A stretch of 64,000 bases of DNA from Catonia carolina (lineage: Eukaryota > Arthropoda > Insecta > Hemiptera > Achilidae), in assembly GCA_035578175.1 (NCBI GenBank), contig JAQMRL010000008.1, positions 60,258,541-60,322,540 of the forward strand. Reading direction: 5' to 3'. The position numbers and the translations under genes were made by a program. Shown here one piece after another: positions 1 to 11,249 of this stretch. Within the stretch, counting starts at the first letter, position 1. Every line of letters begins with the position of its first letter. The notes below the pieces were generated by a model. It saw nothing but the letters and a program-made list of their open reading frames with translations. It was not told the origin of the DNA and did not search any database.

Positions 1-1005
1 GCATTTTGCTGGTGTGTCTTTACGTTTTCTGCATTCGGATGTTTTGTGGTTATCGCCACATTTAACACATCGAAAAGGCCGCGAGCAATAGGATTTTGAA
101 TGACCATATCTCTGGCAGCGTTTACATTGGATTATTTCTCGTTTATTGTATGGAGCTTCAAACTGAATCTTGGCGTTTTGGAGAAATTCAATTTTGTAGA
201 CATCCTTGTTGTCGCCAGCAGGTTCCAGGTCTACATAAAATAATGATAACGGTTCCTTGGTGACCTTATGAAGTATGTTGCAGATATTTCGTACCTGATG
301 ACCGTAACTTTGTAGTTCTTGTTTAATTTCAACCACATCCATCGAGTGATGCACATGCCGTAAAACTACTCGAAATGCGCGGTTTTGTTTCAATTGGTAT
401 GTGTGAAAATCTATTGTTGATTTCCGAAGATTATTAACTATGTAAGAATAAACGTGACTACTATTCGCGTTAATTTTCATATAGTTCCGCGACAATATTT
501 TATATACATAATCCTTCGAATTTACATTTTCGCCCTGAATAATTCGTGTCATCTGAGGCACACTACTAATACTCGGAATGAATATAGGAGGAGGTTTCGG
601 TTCAGACGGCGTTAACTCTTCCTCCATGTCAGAGCTATCTGTTAATGGATCAAATGAATTTTTCGTGGTAACACAATTTTCTCCAATTTTTTTAAATGCA
701 TGCAATTCGTTGGAATGTTTTTCTGCCTTTCGTTTTTTATTCCTTGCTTCCACCGTTTTGAAACTTTCCTGTGCGCTGACAGGTACGTCATCAATTTGAC
801 CCGTTCGTTTATGAGTCACAGTTCGTTGGCTCTGCCGTAATCGTGTATCCTCGGATAAGATCGGGAATATCTGCTGAGAAGAACCAGCTGATCCAGTGCC
901 TTCTGTATTTCGCAAACCGATGTCAGGTTAAAGTTGTTCATTAAACACGGCTAAATTTGCCGATGACGATAAAGAAGAAGAAGAAGAAGAAGAATTCAAA
1001 GCCAT
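1..1005 (-). pseudogene. Jockey-type LINE ORF1 (gag-like), partial, one internal stop
   Basis: The minus strand reads open from an ATG at 1003-1005 to the window edge, except for one in-frame TAA at 928-930. The N-terminus is a Ser run encoded by a TCT-type trinucleotide repeat. The middle matches the layout of the PRE_C2HC domain that precedes zinc knuckles in Jockey-clade ORF1 proteins, with the stretch FRVVLRHVHHSMDVVEIKQE. It is followed by two CCHC-like knuckles, CKRCQRYGHSKSYC and CVKCGDNHKTSEC, near the window edge. In this family ORF1 binds element RNA and forms the ribonucleoprotein. The frame leaves the window at base 1, so ORF2 would lie outside. Apart from the single stop the frame is well kept, which suggests a fairly young copy. 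If the stop is a real mutation, translation could only restart at an internal Met such as the one near 627. Confidence 0.85.
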
Positions 1006-2003
1006 TACAGAAAAATTATAACTTAACCTATTAAAGAAAAAATAACAATAAAAAATATGTATATATATAATAGTCTTTTAAGAGAAACAAAAAATAATAA
1101 TTAACTCACATTTTAAATTCAAGTAAGTAACACTTCAAAATGAAAACAAACCGAATAACAAAGTATTTTACAAAAATATCAGGAACGATAAACAACGCAC
1201 TGCACCTACCTCGAACCGGAAATCAGCCTTTTTCTTATTATAAAGTAAAACTCTAATTAAATCTGGCAAAGAAGCAGAATAAACAAATCGAGCAATAGAA
1301 AATTTTTATTCAAAAAAATCGTTTTATAAAATGGATCTTCCCAATAAAAATAAAAACATTTGTAGAGAAAAGCAATAATGTTTACCTTTTCCTTCCTAAC
1401 ATTTAATAAAGTTAAAAATTGAGCTTTAAAGTTTCGTAATTTTAAAGTCGATCTTCAAAACCTAACCCACTAAACTCTCTCTACTTTTCCAGATCGGTTT
1501 CTTTAATAAAGCTTTAACTTATCTGAAACAATGGCGGATTTTTCTCAATATTGTTATTAGGCCTATACCTAATAGTTAATTCATCGATTTTCCGTTCATC
1601 TTTACCTAATACAGAAACACGATTGACTATTGTTTATGTACAGTTAACGCAACTTTTGGATGATTTATTTTCAGATTAAAATGTTTAAGTAACATTGAAA
1701 TAAATTTTTACTTCTTAATATATATGTTGTGTTTTAAATTTAATTCAAATACTAATCAATAATGGTATTAATTCAAAACTGAACAATACTTTCTTGACTG
1801 TTATAAAATTTTTAACGTTTTTGTTTGTAACAATTTATATGAGATCCAGGTTACTTTTTTGCTTTACGATACATTTGAATGAAGGGAAAATTAAAGATAT
1901 ATCTTTTAAATATTTGCGTGGAGTCTAGTTGAAAACCTCCACCAAATCTGTTGTTGGTTTTTTGTTATTAGGTAAGCTTTTGGAATTACCAAAATATTTA
2001 TAA
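1006..2003. other. A+T-rich stretch without recognisable gene
   Basis: No coding frame, tandem array or terminal repeat could be recognised. The part nearest 1006 may be the 5' untranslated region of the Jockey-type element, but its boundary cannot be seen. Confidence 0.5.
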
Positions 2004-2828
2004 AAAAATCTCCTGTGAAACACTCACACAATCTTCCCTTGCCAATGCAAATAATTAGCAGTATAACCTAACATTAGAAATTACAAAAAAACTAATCTCA
2101 ATAAACATAACCTAATTTTAATCGTGAGTGGACGCAAAATGAAAATCAACCTCAGTTAGGCTAAAAAATACAAAAAATCACTCTTTCACGCTAAACTAGG
2201 CTCTGTAGAGAAAAATGCTCTAATTACAAGTTGTAGATCTCGTAATTTTCTATGAATTTGATTATATACATTTTTGTCGTAAAATGCATACTAGGGCTGA
2301 AATCTTAAAAAATCGGCGTTTTACGCATTTTCGTGAAAAAAAAGAAAATAGCTAATTACCGCTTAACTAAGCGTTATACAAAAAATGCGCTGAAATGCAT
2401 ATTAAAGCCGCAATATTAAAAAAACAATTTTTTTTTACGAGAAAACAGACATAGCGTCTACCTACTCTATCTTGTAGAGTATAACAAATGTAGTAAATGA
2501 GGCTATTTTTTAAAAAATCGTAGAAGCCTTTTTTGAGAAACTCGCAAAAAAGTGAAAAATGACACACAAATAAACTACTACTTCCGGTTGACTGATTTTG
2601 ATGAAAATTTTCTTGTCGGGTCCGGTAGTAGTATCTAACTTAAGTTTCAAGTTCGTACGATGTTCCGTTCGTGAGATATTCTGTTCACACACACACAGAC
2701 CAATTGCTGAAAACATATTTTTGGGTTCAAGGGGTCTGAAAACGTGTAGTTAAAACTCGATTTCGAAAAATCGACATGAAAACAATACTTTCCTTCCTGT
2801 ATATTCATATAGGCAAGAGAAAGTAAAA
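2004..2828 (-). repeat. Family B interspersed repeat, copy 1
   Basis: This copy is in reverse orientation. Its right edge carries the family hallmark (ACTTTCTCTTGCCTATATGA when read on the minus strand), followed inward by a short CA/GT tract near 2688. Its left edge carries the conserved end GTGTGAGTGTTTCAC, also read on the minus strand. Internal blocks such as 'tttagcg' and 'atgcat' match the other copies in this window. The copy is shorter than the copies at 37906 and 56926. Confidence 0.8.
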
Positions 2829-2859
2829 ATATTGTGAATAAGAGTATAAAATAAGTAAA

Positions 2860-3024
2860 AATAAGTGGTGTAGTGGTCAGCGCAACTGGCTACTATGCCG
2901 GGGTCCCGAGTTCGATTCCCGGTCAGGTCTGGCAATTTTTCATCTGTAAATCACCGCATATCATTACCTACGCACAAGCCCAAGGTTTATGTAGGCATCA
3001 TCACTTAATAAAAAAAAAAAAAAA
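2860..3024 (+). repeat. tRNA-derived SINE with poly-A tail
   Basis: The head has pol III promoter boxes of a tRNA: an A-box-like gtggtgtagtggtcagcg and a near-perfect B box gagttcgattcccggtc. A non-tRNA body of about 90 bases follows, ending in an A run at about 3008-3024. The body differs from the SINEs at 24897 and 27156, so this is a separate subfamily. It is not a functional tRNA gene because the anticodon and acceptor arms cannot pair properly. Confidence 0.8.
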
Positions 3025-3458
3025 TTTAAACAGTACAAAAAGTTATTCAAGACAATAGTCTAGCATCGAACTGGTCACAGTGACTCCACTTAACTGAATG
3101 AACGCTGCAATGTTCGCTTGCCCGCCAAAAATGCAAACACATGGTGTTACACATTCCTTTGATGCGACGGGGAATTACCGACAATCGGACGCAGTGATGT
3201 TACGGTCTCATGTTACACTGCGTAATATTGTTCGTAAATATGTTCGCAACTATGATACGCGACTGTGTTAATATAAGGTGTTCTGTTCGCATGCCTGGAC
3301 GCAGCTTAAGATTCTTGTTTTCGATTGATGGGTGAACGTAGGTTGCTGTGAAATCGTAACACGTCAGTGATGTCTGTGTTTAAGGCGTGACCTGTTAAAA
3401 ACAGTACAATGAAATACGTTACCCATGAATACAAGTACGATAATATTGTGATTGTTTA
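3025..3458. other. Unassigned stretch, slightly more G+C than surroundings
   Basis: No open frame or terminal repeat was recognised. The base composition is higher in G+C than the flanks, so this may be part of an unrecognised element. Confidence 0.3.
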
Positions 3459-3670
3459 GGTCATCTTCCGAAAGGCTGTTTGAACCTCTAATGACTTTAC
3501 TAGGTAAAACTAAGAGTAAGGTAGTTTACCATTGCTCTCGTCACTGAGTGGAAAAGCATGCTTGTCAACAGGCTCTCTGAAAAACATCGACTTTCCACCT
3601 TGCAACTAGCAACATCCTGGAACTACCAGATCGATTGCAAATAATTTAACACTCCATCTGCTTGTTATAA
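3459..3670 (-). repeat. Family A interspersed repeat, internally deleted copy
   Basis: The segment starts with the family end ccgaaaggctg and the block gaacctctaatgactttact, runs to the 'ccttgcaa' block, then jumps directly to 'cctggaactaccagatcgat' and the far end 'aacactccatctgcttgtta'. Comparison with the copies at 25971 and 53664 shows that the middle, about 190 bases, is missing. Confidence 0.75.
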
Positions 3671-3722
3671 GCAGACTATTGCGTTATATTCAGATTAAAA
3701 ATCAAAATATTTAGATACTATG

Positions 3723-3812
3723 TCAAGGTGTTCAGCCGAAAGGCTACTTAGAACCTCTAGAAGTTTTATTAAGTAAAACGAGGAGTTAAGTGGTTTACCT
3801 TGCCTTCCTCAA
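3723..3812 (-). repeat. Family A repeat, end fragment
   Basis: Only the first ~90 bases of the family are present (cagccgaaaggctacttaga through ccttgccttcctc). It lies just 50 bases beyond another family A fragment in the same orientation. Confidence 0.7.
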
Positions 3813-4116
3813 ATTCTATACTATACTCAATTAACTTATTTTTAAAATGATAGAATTAAAGAATAATGTTTTTTTTTTGTATACGTTATCCAATTAAGTT
3901 AATTTTGATAAGGAAGAATTAGTTTTTAGTAAAAGTTATGCACATTCTATTGACATCGCTATTAATTTAACTTTTCTACTGTTATTCATCTTTCATCTTG
4001 ATTAAAAATGTTTTCGAAAATTGTAATTTTGTTTTTCTTTTGGAAGTAATACCATCGGGTATTGTTTTCGTCATGTGAACAATTTCATATAATTTACATT
4101 TCGTTTTTAAACTGAT

Positions 4117-4875
4117 AGTGGGTATTTTCTCTTATTCCCCCGCCACAGTAGAACTACTGAATTTAAGTATGTTATCTTATCTGAAGTGTTCTACTCCATT
4201 GTAGTATATTCTCTTAATGTATTGTACTTCGTAATATAAAATATTAAATTTCATAAATTAAACCAAAATGGAAAATATGTTAGTATTCAATTATTGTTGT
4301 TCCTTACTGTACGGTAAAAAGCTGCCACTGCTACTATGGCGATGATTATTTTTGATTTAGTACATACGGTTAAGTCTGAAGTAAAGACTGTGGAATATTT
4401 ACAAGAACGCAATGATTCTGCTCAAGGAGCGCGTCAGTAAAAATGGTCATGATCTGAATTTGTCACTTATAGATAAAACGATCGATGGCGTTACCACAGC
4501 CGCGAGTGTCGTATTGAAGTGGGATTAAGAGTAGGTACATGGCTCGAAGGTAGTAGATTATCCCTGGAAAAAGTTGTTTGGTTCATTTACTGTTGATGTA
4601 AAGAATATACCACAATGAAATCGGATATTGGGGCGTTTTACCCATTGGAAACTAGCAGTAGTGTAGTAGAAATATTAAGTGGTAAGTGAGTTACCTATTA
4701 ATTAAGACATAATTGCAGTGGATAGATTTAATAACTTAATTAATTTGTAAAATATTAATGTAAGATTTTTCAAATATTTTTCCCGTTTTTTTCGTTAAAA
4801 ATGCTATAGGATTACATACGAAATATCCACAAAATATAAAAACCTTGCTGGCGGGGGAATAAGAGAACTGACCCC
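4117..4875. mobile_element. Non-autonomous or decayed DNA transposon with ~28-bp TIRs
   Basis: The left end (near 4120-4147) contains tctcttattcccccgcca and the right end (4848-4875) contains its exact reverse complement, tggcgggggaataagaga. The outermost bases agree less well. The element is flanked on both sides by TGAT (4113-4116 and 4876-4879), consistent with a 4-bp target duplication. The 759-bp interior has short open patches but no recognisable transposase. The superfamily is not clear: the G-rich start recalls several cut-and-paste groups, but the target duplication is not the TTAA of piggyBac. Confidence 0.75.
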
Positions 4876-4879
4876 TGAT

Positions 4880-5721
4880 TGTAAATGAACTCAGTTGTTC
4901 AAAAAAATTAAAATTTATTTTTTCGAATTAAATTATTTAATTCTTTAGTAAAAACTACGTTAATTATTTATTATATTAAATAATTTCGTCCTCCAGTATT
5001 ATTGTAATTTGTTGATAATATTTTGGTTAAAAACATTTTGATTTTTTTTGGAACACTAGTTCTTTCTAACTGTTTTACTTTTAGAATAACAATCAAAGTT
5101 TTACAACATGATTAGTCTGACAGCGTTTTCAGTAGAATGAGTGAGTGACTAGAAAGAGGATGAGTGGAAAAACGCCACAATGTGAACTGACCTTTGTGAG
5201 TCGTTCACCCAAGGGTTGAATCTTTGTTGATATACTTACCCCCTTTTTACAAGCCCCTAATTCTTCACACAATGCTGCCCCCTTGCACACTTCAATTGTC
5301 TGTTAAGAAGAAGGAATGGGAGGAGTAGTTAGAGGTAGAAGAAGAAAATACAAAAAGAAATCTTTCACAATTTCTCTCCCTAATCCACTGTCAATACCTT
5401 AACCTTCCCTTCTATCATACTCTTCAACTCCTACTTCTTATTTCTTTACGATTCTATGCCTTTCTTTTTGGTATACTGTTTTATCTTCTGATCGTCGACC
5501 TTAAAGAGTACACATCTTGAATCAAGTGCGCCTGTATTCTAACAACCGTTTAGTATCTATTATATTTCGTCCGTAATATTTTTTCCTTCGTTCGTTTCAC
5601 GATAATAAGAATTCTTCAATGTAAATGTTTACAAGAACTTCGTATATTTTTAATTTTTTACACTTACGCCTAATTTCTTTTATATTATAATCTTAAAATA
5701 TTGTGACACTTACAAGCAATT
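4880..5721. other. Unassigned A+T-rich stretch
   Basis: Low-complexity A+T sequence up to about 5090, then mixed sequence with no recognisable coding frame or repeat boundary. Confidence 0.4.
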
Positions 5722-6463
5722 AGGTAGACAAGATAGATTTGGTAGCAACCCACGAGCTGAAGCAGTTGCTAAGAGGGCATGATTGCTTTGGGGCATATTT
5801 GACGAGGTTCTAACTTTATGAAGTACCGAAGTGTCGACTGTGCAACAGTGAAAAGGAGGAGTACATTGCCCATATATTTAAAAGATGTCCCTATTTTGGC
5901 CTGGACAGAATGGAGACATCTGAGAAAATAGGCGTTGCACGGTGGATCCCAGAGAGAGTAGGGGCAGTGATGCTGCGGGATGAGGAGAGCTGGCAGTTGG
6001 TCGCTCAGTTTGTGGAGAGGGTGGTCGGGAGACTGCGGAGGGAGGAGACATATGGAGATCAGCGGGATCGCCCTCTCCCACAGTGAATCCTGTCCCGATC
6101 TCCGTTGGTAAGGTAGCCATACTAATTTCCTGACCTGGTGATGAAAGAGATGAATGAATGTGAGAGAGTGAGTTTTGGTCAGAGACGGTGAAAGGGAAAT
6201 TAGGGTACGGTTCCCTTCCACGCCCCGCTGACAGTATGTAAATTTTTTTACCAGACATTTTCCTAGTAGTAATCTATTAACAGTTCTGAGGGAGGTGGAG
6301 GGTTCTTTGATGTCGGATCAAGTGGCTAGGCGGCGGGTTTTTGGTTGGTAGGCGGTTGCGGCCTCCTTGGGGCTGGACGAGGACGCCTCAATTGAGTCCA
6401 ACACTACTTCCCCCATCGTGAGGGAGTGAACATGAGTTTATCTCGCCGCCGCAGGTTAAAAAA
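5722..6463 (+). pseudogene. R1-like LINE, 5'-truncated 3' end of ORF2 plus 3' UTR
   Basis: The plus strand encodes the C-terminal zinc-finger region of an R1-type ORF2: VPKCRLCNSEKEEYIAHIFK followed by RCPYFGLDRM and WIPERVGAVM. The frame upstream of it is broken. The same protein and the same 3' untranslated region occur on the minus strand at 47773-48594. The 3' end is at about 6457-6463 (short A run). A 7-base match AGGTAGA at 5722-5728 and 6464-6470 could be a target duplication but is too short to be certain. The longer frames on the opposite strand here are shadows. Confidence 0.8.
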
Positions 6464-6830
6464 AGGTAGATTTGGGGGAAACCATTATATTAAGGATGAA
6501 GTTAACATCACTCATATTAAGTGGGTTTTTAGAGTAAGAGGAGAACTGGTAATTTTAAATTATAGGCGATGGATTGCGGGTAGGGATATGCGATGTTCAT
6601 TGTGCAATATGGAAAAGAACGAGGATATTTTTCATTTCTTAGCAGAATGTCTAATTTTAGCTGAAATACGTAAGAAATGGTTTGGTCGAAATGCTATGAC
6701 GAGGCCTGTGTTTGAGGAGTACCTGAATAGGGAAAATTGGGTGCAGTTAGCGAAGTATTGTCGGAAAGCCTGAAATTACAGATTTTCTGTTTTATCAAAA
6801 TTTAATTATTTATTAAGAAAAATATAAAAA
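6464..6830 (+). pseudogene. 3' end of a second, different LINE ORF2
   Basis: An open frame here contains IKWVFRVRGELVILNYRRW and CSLCNMEKNEDIFHFLAECL, the Cys-Cys-His-Cys finger typical of the C-terminus of several non-LTR reverse transcriptases. It is followed by ILAEIRKKWFG and a WVQLAKYCRKA segment. A TGA at 6772 interrupts the usual 'ALNYR' continuation, so the copy is dead. The apparent ATG start at 6426 lies inside the preceding R1-like 3' UTR, so the 115-codon frame is an accidental fusion. The clade is not clear. Confidence 0.7.
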
Positions 6831-7118
6831 AAATTCACTTTTTTGGTACGTAAACTCTGTTATTGTGTCTGTATTTTAGTTGTAATCGAATGAGTCCTTG
6901 CCAGTAAGAAATATTTTAATGGAGAGATAAGGAATGTGTTTATTTATTTTATTTTGTTATTGTTTCAAGTTTATAAATTATGTTTAGAGATAAGGTTATT
7001 TACTTTTAAAATGTCTGCTGCTAACCGCGCTGACAGTCTTCAGACTAAGCGGAAAACAATGCAGTTCTGTTTAACGAATTTATTCTCATGGTTTGAATAA
7101 AGCATTCTATTATTTATA

Positions 7119-7662
7119 TTGTGACACTTATCTGTAAGGTCCGTTTCTGGATCTGGGTAAAATAAATAATTTACTCACTAAAGTTTAAAATTACAAGTAT
7201 TTATTACAACTAGAAAATTACAATTAATATTGTGACTAAAATCTACAAGTAAATTGCAATTAATAAATAACAAACTAATTATAATTAACTTATAACAATA
7301 AATAAACTTAACAAATTTAGGAAATACTGCTTAGAAAAATGATACAAAATAAACGTTTAAAAATAGACAGTAATATTCAGAGTAACGTTGACTTCTCTAA
7401 CGCACTGTTATGCACTACTCAACTCGCTCATTGAATCACATACAAAACGAAACTAACTCACTAAATAAATAAAATTTCGCTTATATTAGTGGATCTATGG
7501 AGATTTTGAGAAAGGCTGAGATTTTCGACATAATAATAAAAATAAAATATCGTTCTGGCGGCTTCTGGATAAATCTTAACTAACTGTAAACAAATTAGGA
7601 TTGAATAAAATGTGTTACGAAAAGGCCAATTATCTAAATAAGTACACGAGACTGTGTCACAA
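7119..7662. mobile_element. Candidate solo LTR or TIR element (TTGTGACAC...GTGTCACAA)
   Basis: The segment begins TTGTGACAC and ends with its exact reverse complement, and both ends are flanked by TA. Two readings are possible: a TA-flanked 544-bp MITE, or a 542-bp solo LTR running TG to CA with an imperfect 4-bp duplication (ATAT/ATAG). Several AATAAA motifs lie inside. There is no coding frame. Confidence 0.5.
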
Positions 7663-7664
7663 TA

Positions 7665-9657
7665 GACATACAACAATAGGCAGGTCCACTTGTACTATAA
7701 GTATTTATAACTATTTCTTGGAAACCTATTTATCACCCTTATTATGTACGTTAACATTTTTAAAATTAAAAAGACGAAGATAAATACTCGTATTTATCAT
7801 GTTATCCTGGAGAGTGTGTGTACCTATGCTGCGGAAGTGTGGGTATGGACAAAGAGAAAATATTAGGTATTTAAAATAATACCCTATATGCTTACTAAAA
7901 AAACAAGTTTTTAAATAAATAATTTTTTTTATGATAAAACAAATTGTCAGAATTAAAGAAATAAGTAATTAAATTTTTTTAAATATTTCTAATACTTTTT
8001 TTAACAATAAAAAAATATTACCGCAGATGGATTCGACCCACCTATCTTTAAAATTTACAATACTTAAAAATAGAAAACGGTTACATTTATGTAGTTTAAG
8101 CTAAAATACAACTTAAAATGCTAAAAATTGACATTTCTTAAAAGGTCTAAACATTTTCTAATGATTCCTGATTGTAACAAGTCTTCATTTATTCGTGGGA
8201 TGAAAATATTAACAAAGTAATAAAAATAAATGCTAATTTTCTATGGTTCAAATTCCGTGGGACACTCGGTATGTGGCATTATTACGAGCCCGATCATTTG
8301 AAGACATTAGATCCAAATTTTTCCAGCAGGAAATCAAACAATTAATATAGTTAATAATGAAGTTTTATAATTAACTAAATCATTTAAATTCAAATCACCA
8401 TTAACGGTTAGCAAAGCAAGAATATAATGTAAATACGAGTTTATAGAATAATGATACCACTACAGTATTCATTGTGCGAATTTATTCGCTCGGGTCCACT
8501 AGTATTTTATTAAGTTTGAAGTTAAAAATAGTATAAGTATATAACGAAATTTAAATTTCATTGTTATTTCAATAGTCTTAAAACTTCAGCATATACAGAG
8601 AAGACTCTGTATTTGCCGAAGTTTTAAATGTGTGAATGAAAATTGGAAATACTCTGTTGACAAATAACACGAGACTTGATATGAACCGGAGTATCGATTT
8701 TCCACTAGCTGATTAATTGATGTAAATTGCATGGAAACCATCGTTACTTAAAAGGGATTCTTTTGTAGATTTCCGCTACCGAAAACTTTTAAAGAAAAAA
8801 ATTTATTAGAAAGTAACTCGTGTATCATTATCACGTGGAAGGCTTAAGAATTTTTATGAACGTTGTATTGGACTACGTTCATTGTTTGACAAGATCATAC
8901 TGTCATATGACAGTATTGTTGAAAAGATTACTTTTTAGACTAAAGAAGTGTTGTGACATTAGTCGGCTTAAACTGGCCGAATGGTCTTGTTGACAAGGAT
9001 AAGGTTTTATATAAGGAGTTATCCCTGAGTACAGCCTTACCGTTGCCACAAGCTCGTTATACGTCGGTTTATGTTGGTTCTGAAGATTAGCCCTCCGGTG
9101 AATACCTTCCGCCTATTTAAACTCTCTATGGGGCATTTATCACCCTTCCTCTGGCATTCCCGACTCACAAATGGGGTCCCTTTTTACTCCTTCTTCAACC
9201 TAACTACTACTACCACTTTCTCTAGCTCTTCGCTTTATAAACGCAAACCGTTTTCCCTTTTGCGTACTACGGATATTCTAACAACGTCCTACGGACTTAA
9301 CTTTGTCAGCCTATTAATTAAATTCATTGATAGTTACATTTTTGCTTATTTACCTCTTCATTAGATGAATATTATTTTCTGTATTATCGTTGTATTATTT
9401 ATTTTCAAGATTACGTATTTCGTATTGATATGTATCTAACAAAGCAGTTGATTAATAATCAATTAATTAATAATTTATTCAATATTGAAAACTAAAAAAA
9501 TTTAAATTTCTCACATTTATTTAAAAAAATATTTTATTAACATATATGAACTAGTTAATTTAAATAATTGACTCAGTTTTCCAGATATATTTTGCAACAC
9601 AATGAATAAATGTATTTTCATATAATTGAAGTTTTATTTAATATCTTAAAACTTCAC
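7665..9657. other. Long A+T-rich stretch without a supported gene
   Basis: No supported gene. The longest frame (9071-9364, plus, 97 codons) is Ser/Thr/Leu-rich with no recognisable domain. It follows a TATA-box-like tatataagg at about 9010, so an LTR or promoter fragment is possible. A perfect 20-bp palindrome lies at 8899-8918. Confidence 0.4.
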
Positions 9658-9780
9658 AACCATCATCATAGGCGTTAACGATTGGGTTTCCTGGCCTGTT
9701 CCATCTTCCAACTTAGTAATCTCTCATTTAAAAAAATTATGGAGTGTCCATGTCTTGCGAAATCCTCTACCACGTAATTC
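9658..9780 (-). pseudogene. RTE-like LINE, 3'-terminal fragment
   Basis: On the minus strand this reads GRWNRPG followed by a short GAT-type trinucleotide tail (catcatcat on the plus strand). That corresponds to the 3' end of the better preserved copy at 12999-13909 (GRPRKRWTPEQA plus GAC/GAT tail). Only the last ~120 bases are recognisable. Confidence 0.6.
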
Positions 9781-10506
9781 AAATGGATTGTAAGTGAATA
9801 CTAGTTTGGTTGTTCAATGATATATCCTGAGGATTGCATTTTGACAGATTATTTATTACCTTTGGATTAGTTTTTCTTACTGAATTTGCTAAATCACTTA
9901 AAACGTAAATTACCATGAATATCAATTAATCAGAGATGTAGTTGCTATTAGATTTATATGGAAGGACCTTTATGAAACTTTTGAATTAACTATCTTATTT
10001 AATTAATTAATTTAAGGATGTCTCTGGAGACCATAACGCGATGTACCTTTGTTTTACAGTTTCATTATCTTTTAATAGAATACTTTAATATGCAATACGG
10101 ATGTTGTTTTTTTACATTATTGAAACGTAAATGAAACAAAGACGTTGGTAGAATAGAAACAAAACATTAAAAACTTTTATTTTTAATCCAAAGAAATAAT
10201 ACAGCAATTTTTTCTAACATCTGAGATTATTTACAATCAGTTTAAAAACAAAACCTATAAGTAAATAACATGAAAGTGTTCATATGACGAAGACAATACC
10301 CAATGGTGTTGCTTCGAAAAGAAAAACAAAATTATTTAAAATTTTTGAAAAATTTACTGGATAGAATATGAATAACAGTAATAGAAAAGGTAACAAAGGT
10401 TTTAGCGGTGATAGTAAAATGCGTAGAGGAAGAAGATGATGTTGATAGAGATGATGTTGACGATGTTGATGTTGTTGATATGAAATACAATTATTTACGA
10501 TGTAGG
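9781..10506. other. Unassigned A+T-rich stretch with a GAT/GTT-rich patch
   Basis: No gene is visible. Around 10428-10485 the sequence is a degenerate repeat of GATGATGTTGAT type, as often left by LINE trinucleotide tails or simple-sequence expansion. Confidence 0.4.
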
Positions 10507-11249
10507 TTAGTCGGTAAATCTAAATGGAAGTTCAAGCAATTTTATTCGGTTTAGTCGTGCTACGTTTTCACTATTATCAAGTAAATTAAGCGCCAAATAA
10601 TTTGGGTGATCTGATAATTGTACTTGTTATTTAGAACTTAGTTGCGTAATTTCTTCCTTCACGGTGTTGACACGTAAGTCCCTATGCAACGCATCATTTG
10701 TTACAATCTATGGAGCATTTGTTTTAATCCGTAAAACTTTCGACTGGAATCGTTGGATAATAGCAAGATTCGATTTCGCAGCTGATCCCCAAAGCAGTAA
10801 CCCATAAGTCCACAGCGGTTTCAATATGACTTTGTACAGTAGGAGCTTGCTCTCTAATGACACCTGTGAACGTTTGTTCATCATCCAATACAATTCCTCA
10901 GCTTCAATCCTAGTCTTTTGCGTGTGTTCTAAATATGTTTGGACCAGGTCGATTTAAGTGCATTCCAAGTATTTTACATCATCTGACTGAGGAACTGGTC
11001 TTTCATTTATCCGTATCGGTGGACATGTGTCTTTCCTCGAAGTAAACATAATATGTCTCAATTTGTCGTCATTTATCTTAATTTTCCATTTCTTGCACCA
11101 GTTCTAACTATACTCAGATGGTCTTGTAGTATTTTAGTAGCCCCAAAGGTAGTAATACCTTTAAAAAAAAGGTAGAGTTATCTGTTGCTAATAGAGCTGT
11201 GTCATCAGCAAAAGTGACGATGGTTTTGTTATTGTTACAGCAATCTTAA
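10507..11249 (-). pseudogene. Jockey-clade LINE reverse transcriptase, decayed 3' part
   Basis: The minus strand encodes, across several frames, the catalytic FADD box (TIVTFADDTALLATD, about 11190-11235), a KINDDKLRHIMFTSR segment, and then SLESKLLLYKVILKPLWTYG and SAAKSNLAIIQRFQSK (10708-10893). It ends at a natural-looking C-terminus LNRIKLLELPFRFTD with a stop at 10507-10509. Motif order and C-terminus are those of Jockey-clade ORF2. Multiple stops and frameshifts make it a pseudogene. The homology begins abruptly near 11249, so it is 5'-truncated. Confidence 0.85.

Noticed and set aside
5769..6258. 150- and 126-codon minus-strand frames
   Set aside because: They lie opposite the R1-like coding and UTR sequence, which has a recognised zinc finger on the plus strand; the frames show no motif.
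9071..9364. 97-codon frame following a TATA-like sequence
   Set aside because: Biased Ser/Thr/Leu/Phe composition, no domain, no paralogue. Possibly part of an old LTR but not supported as a gene.
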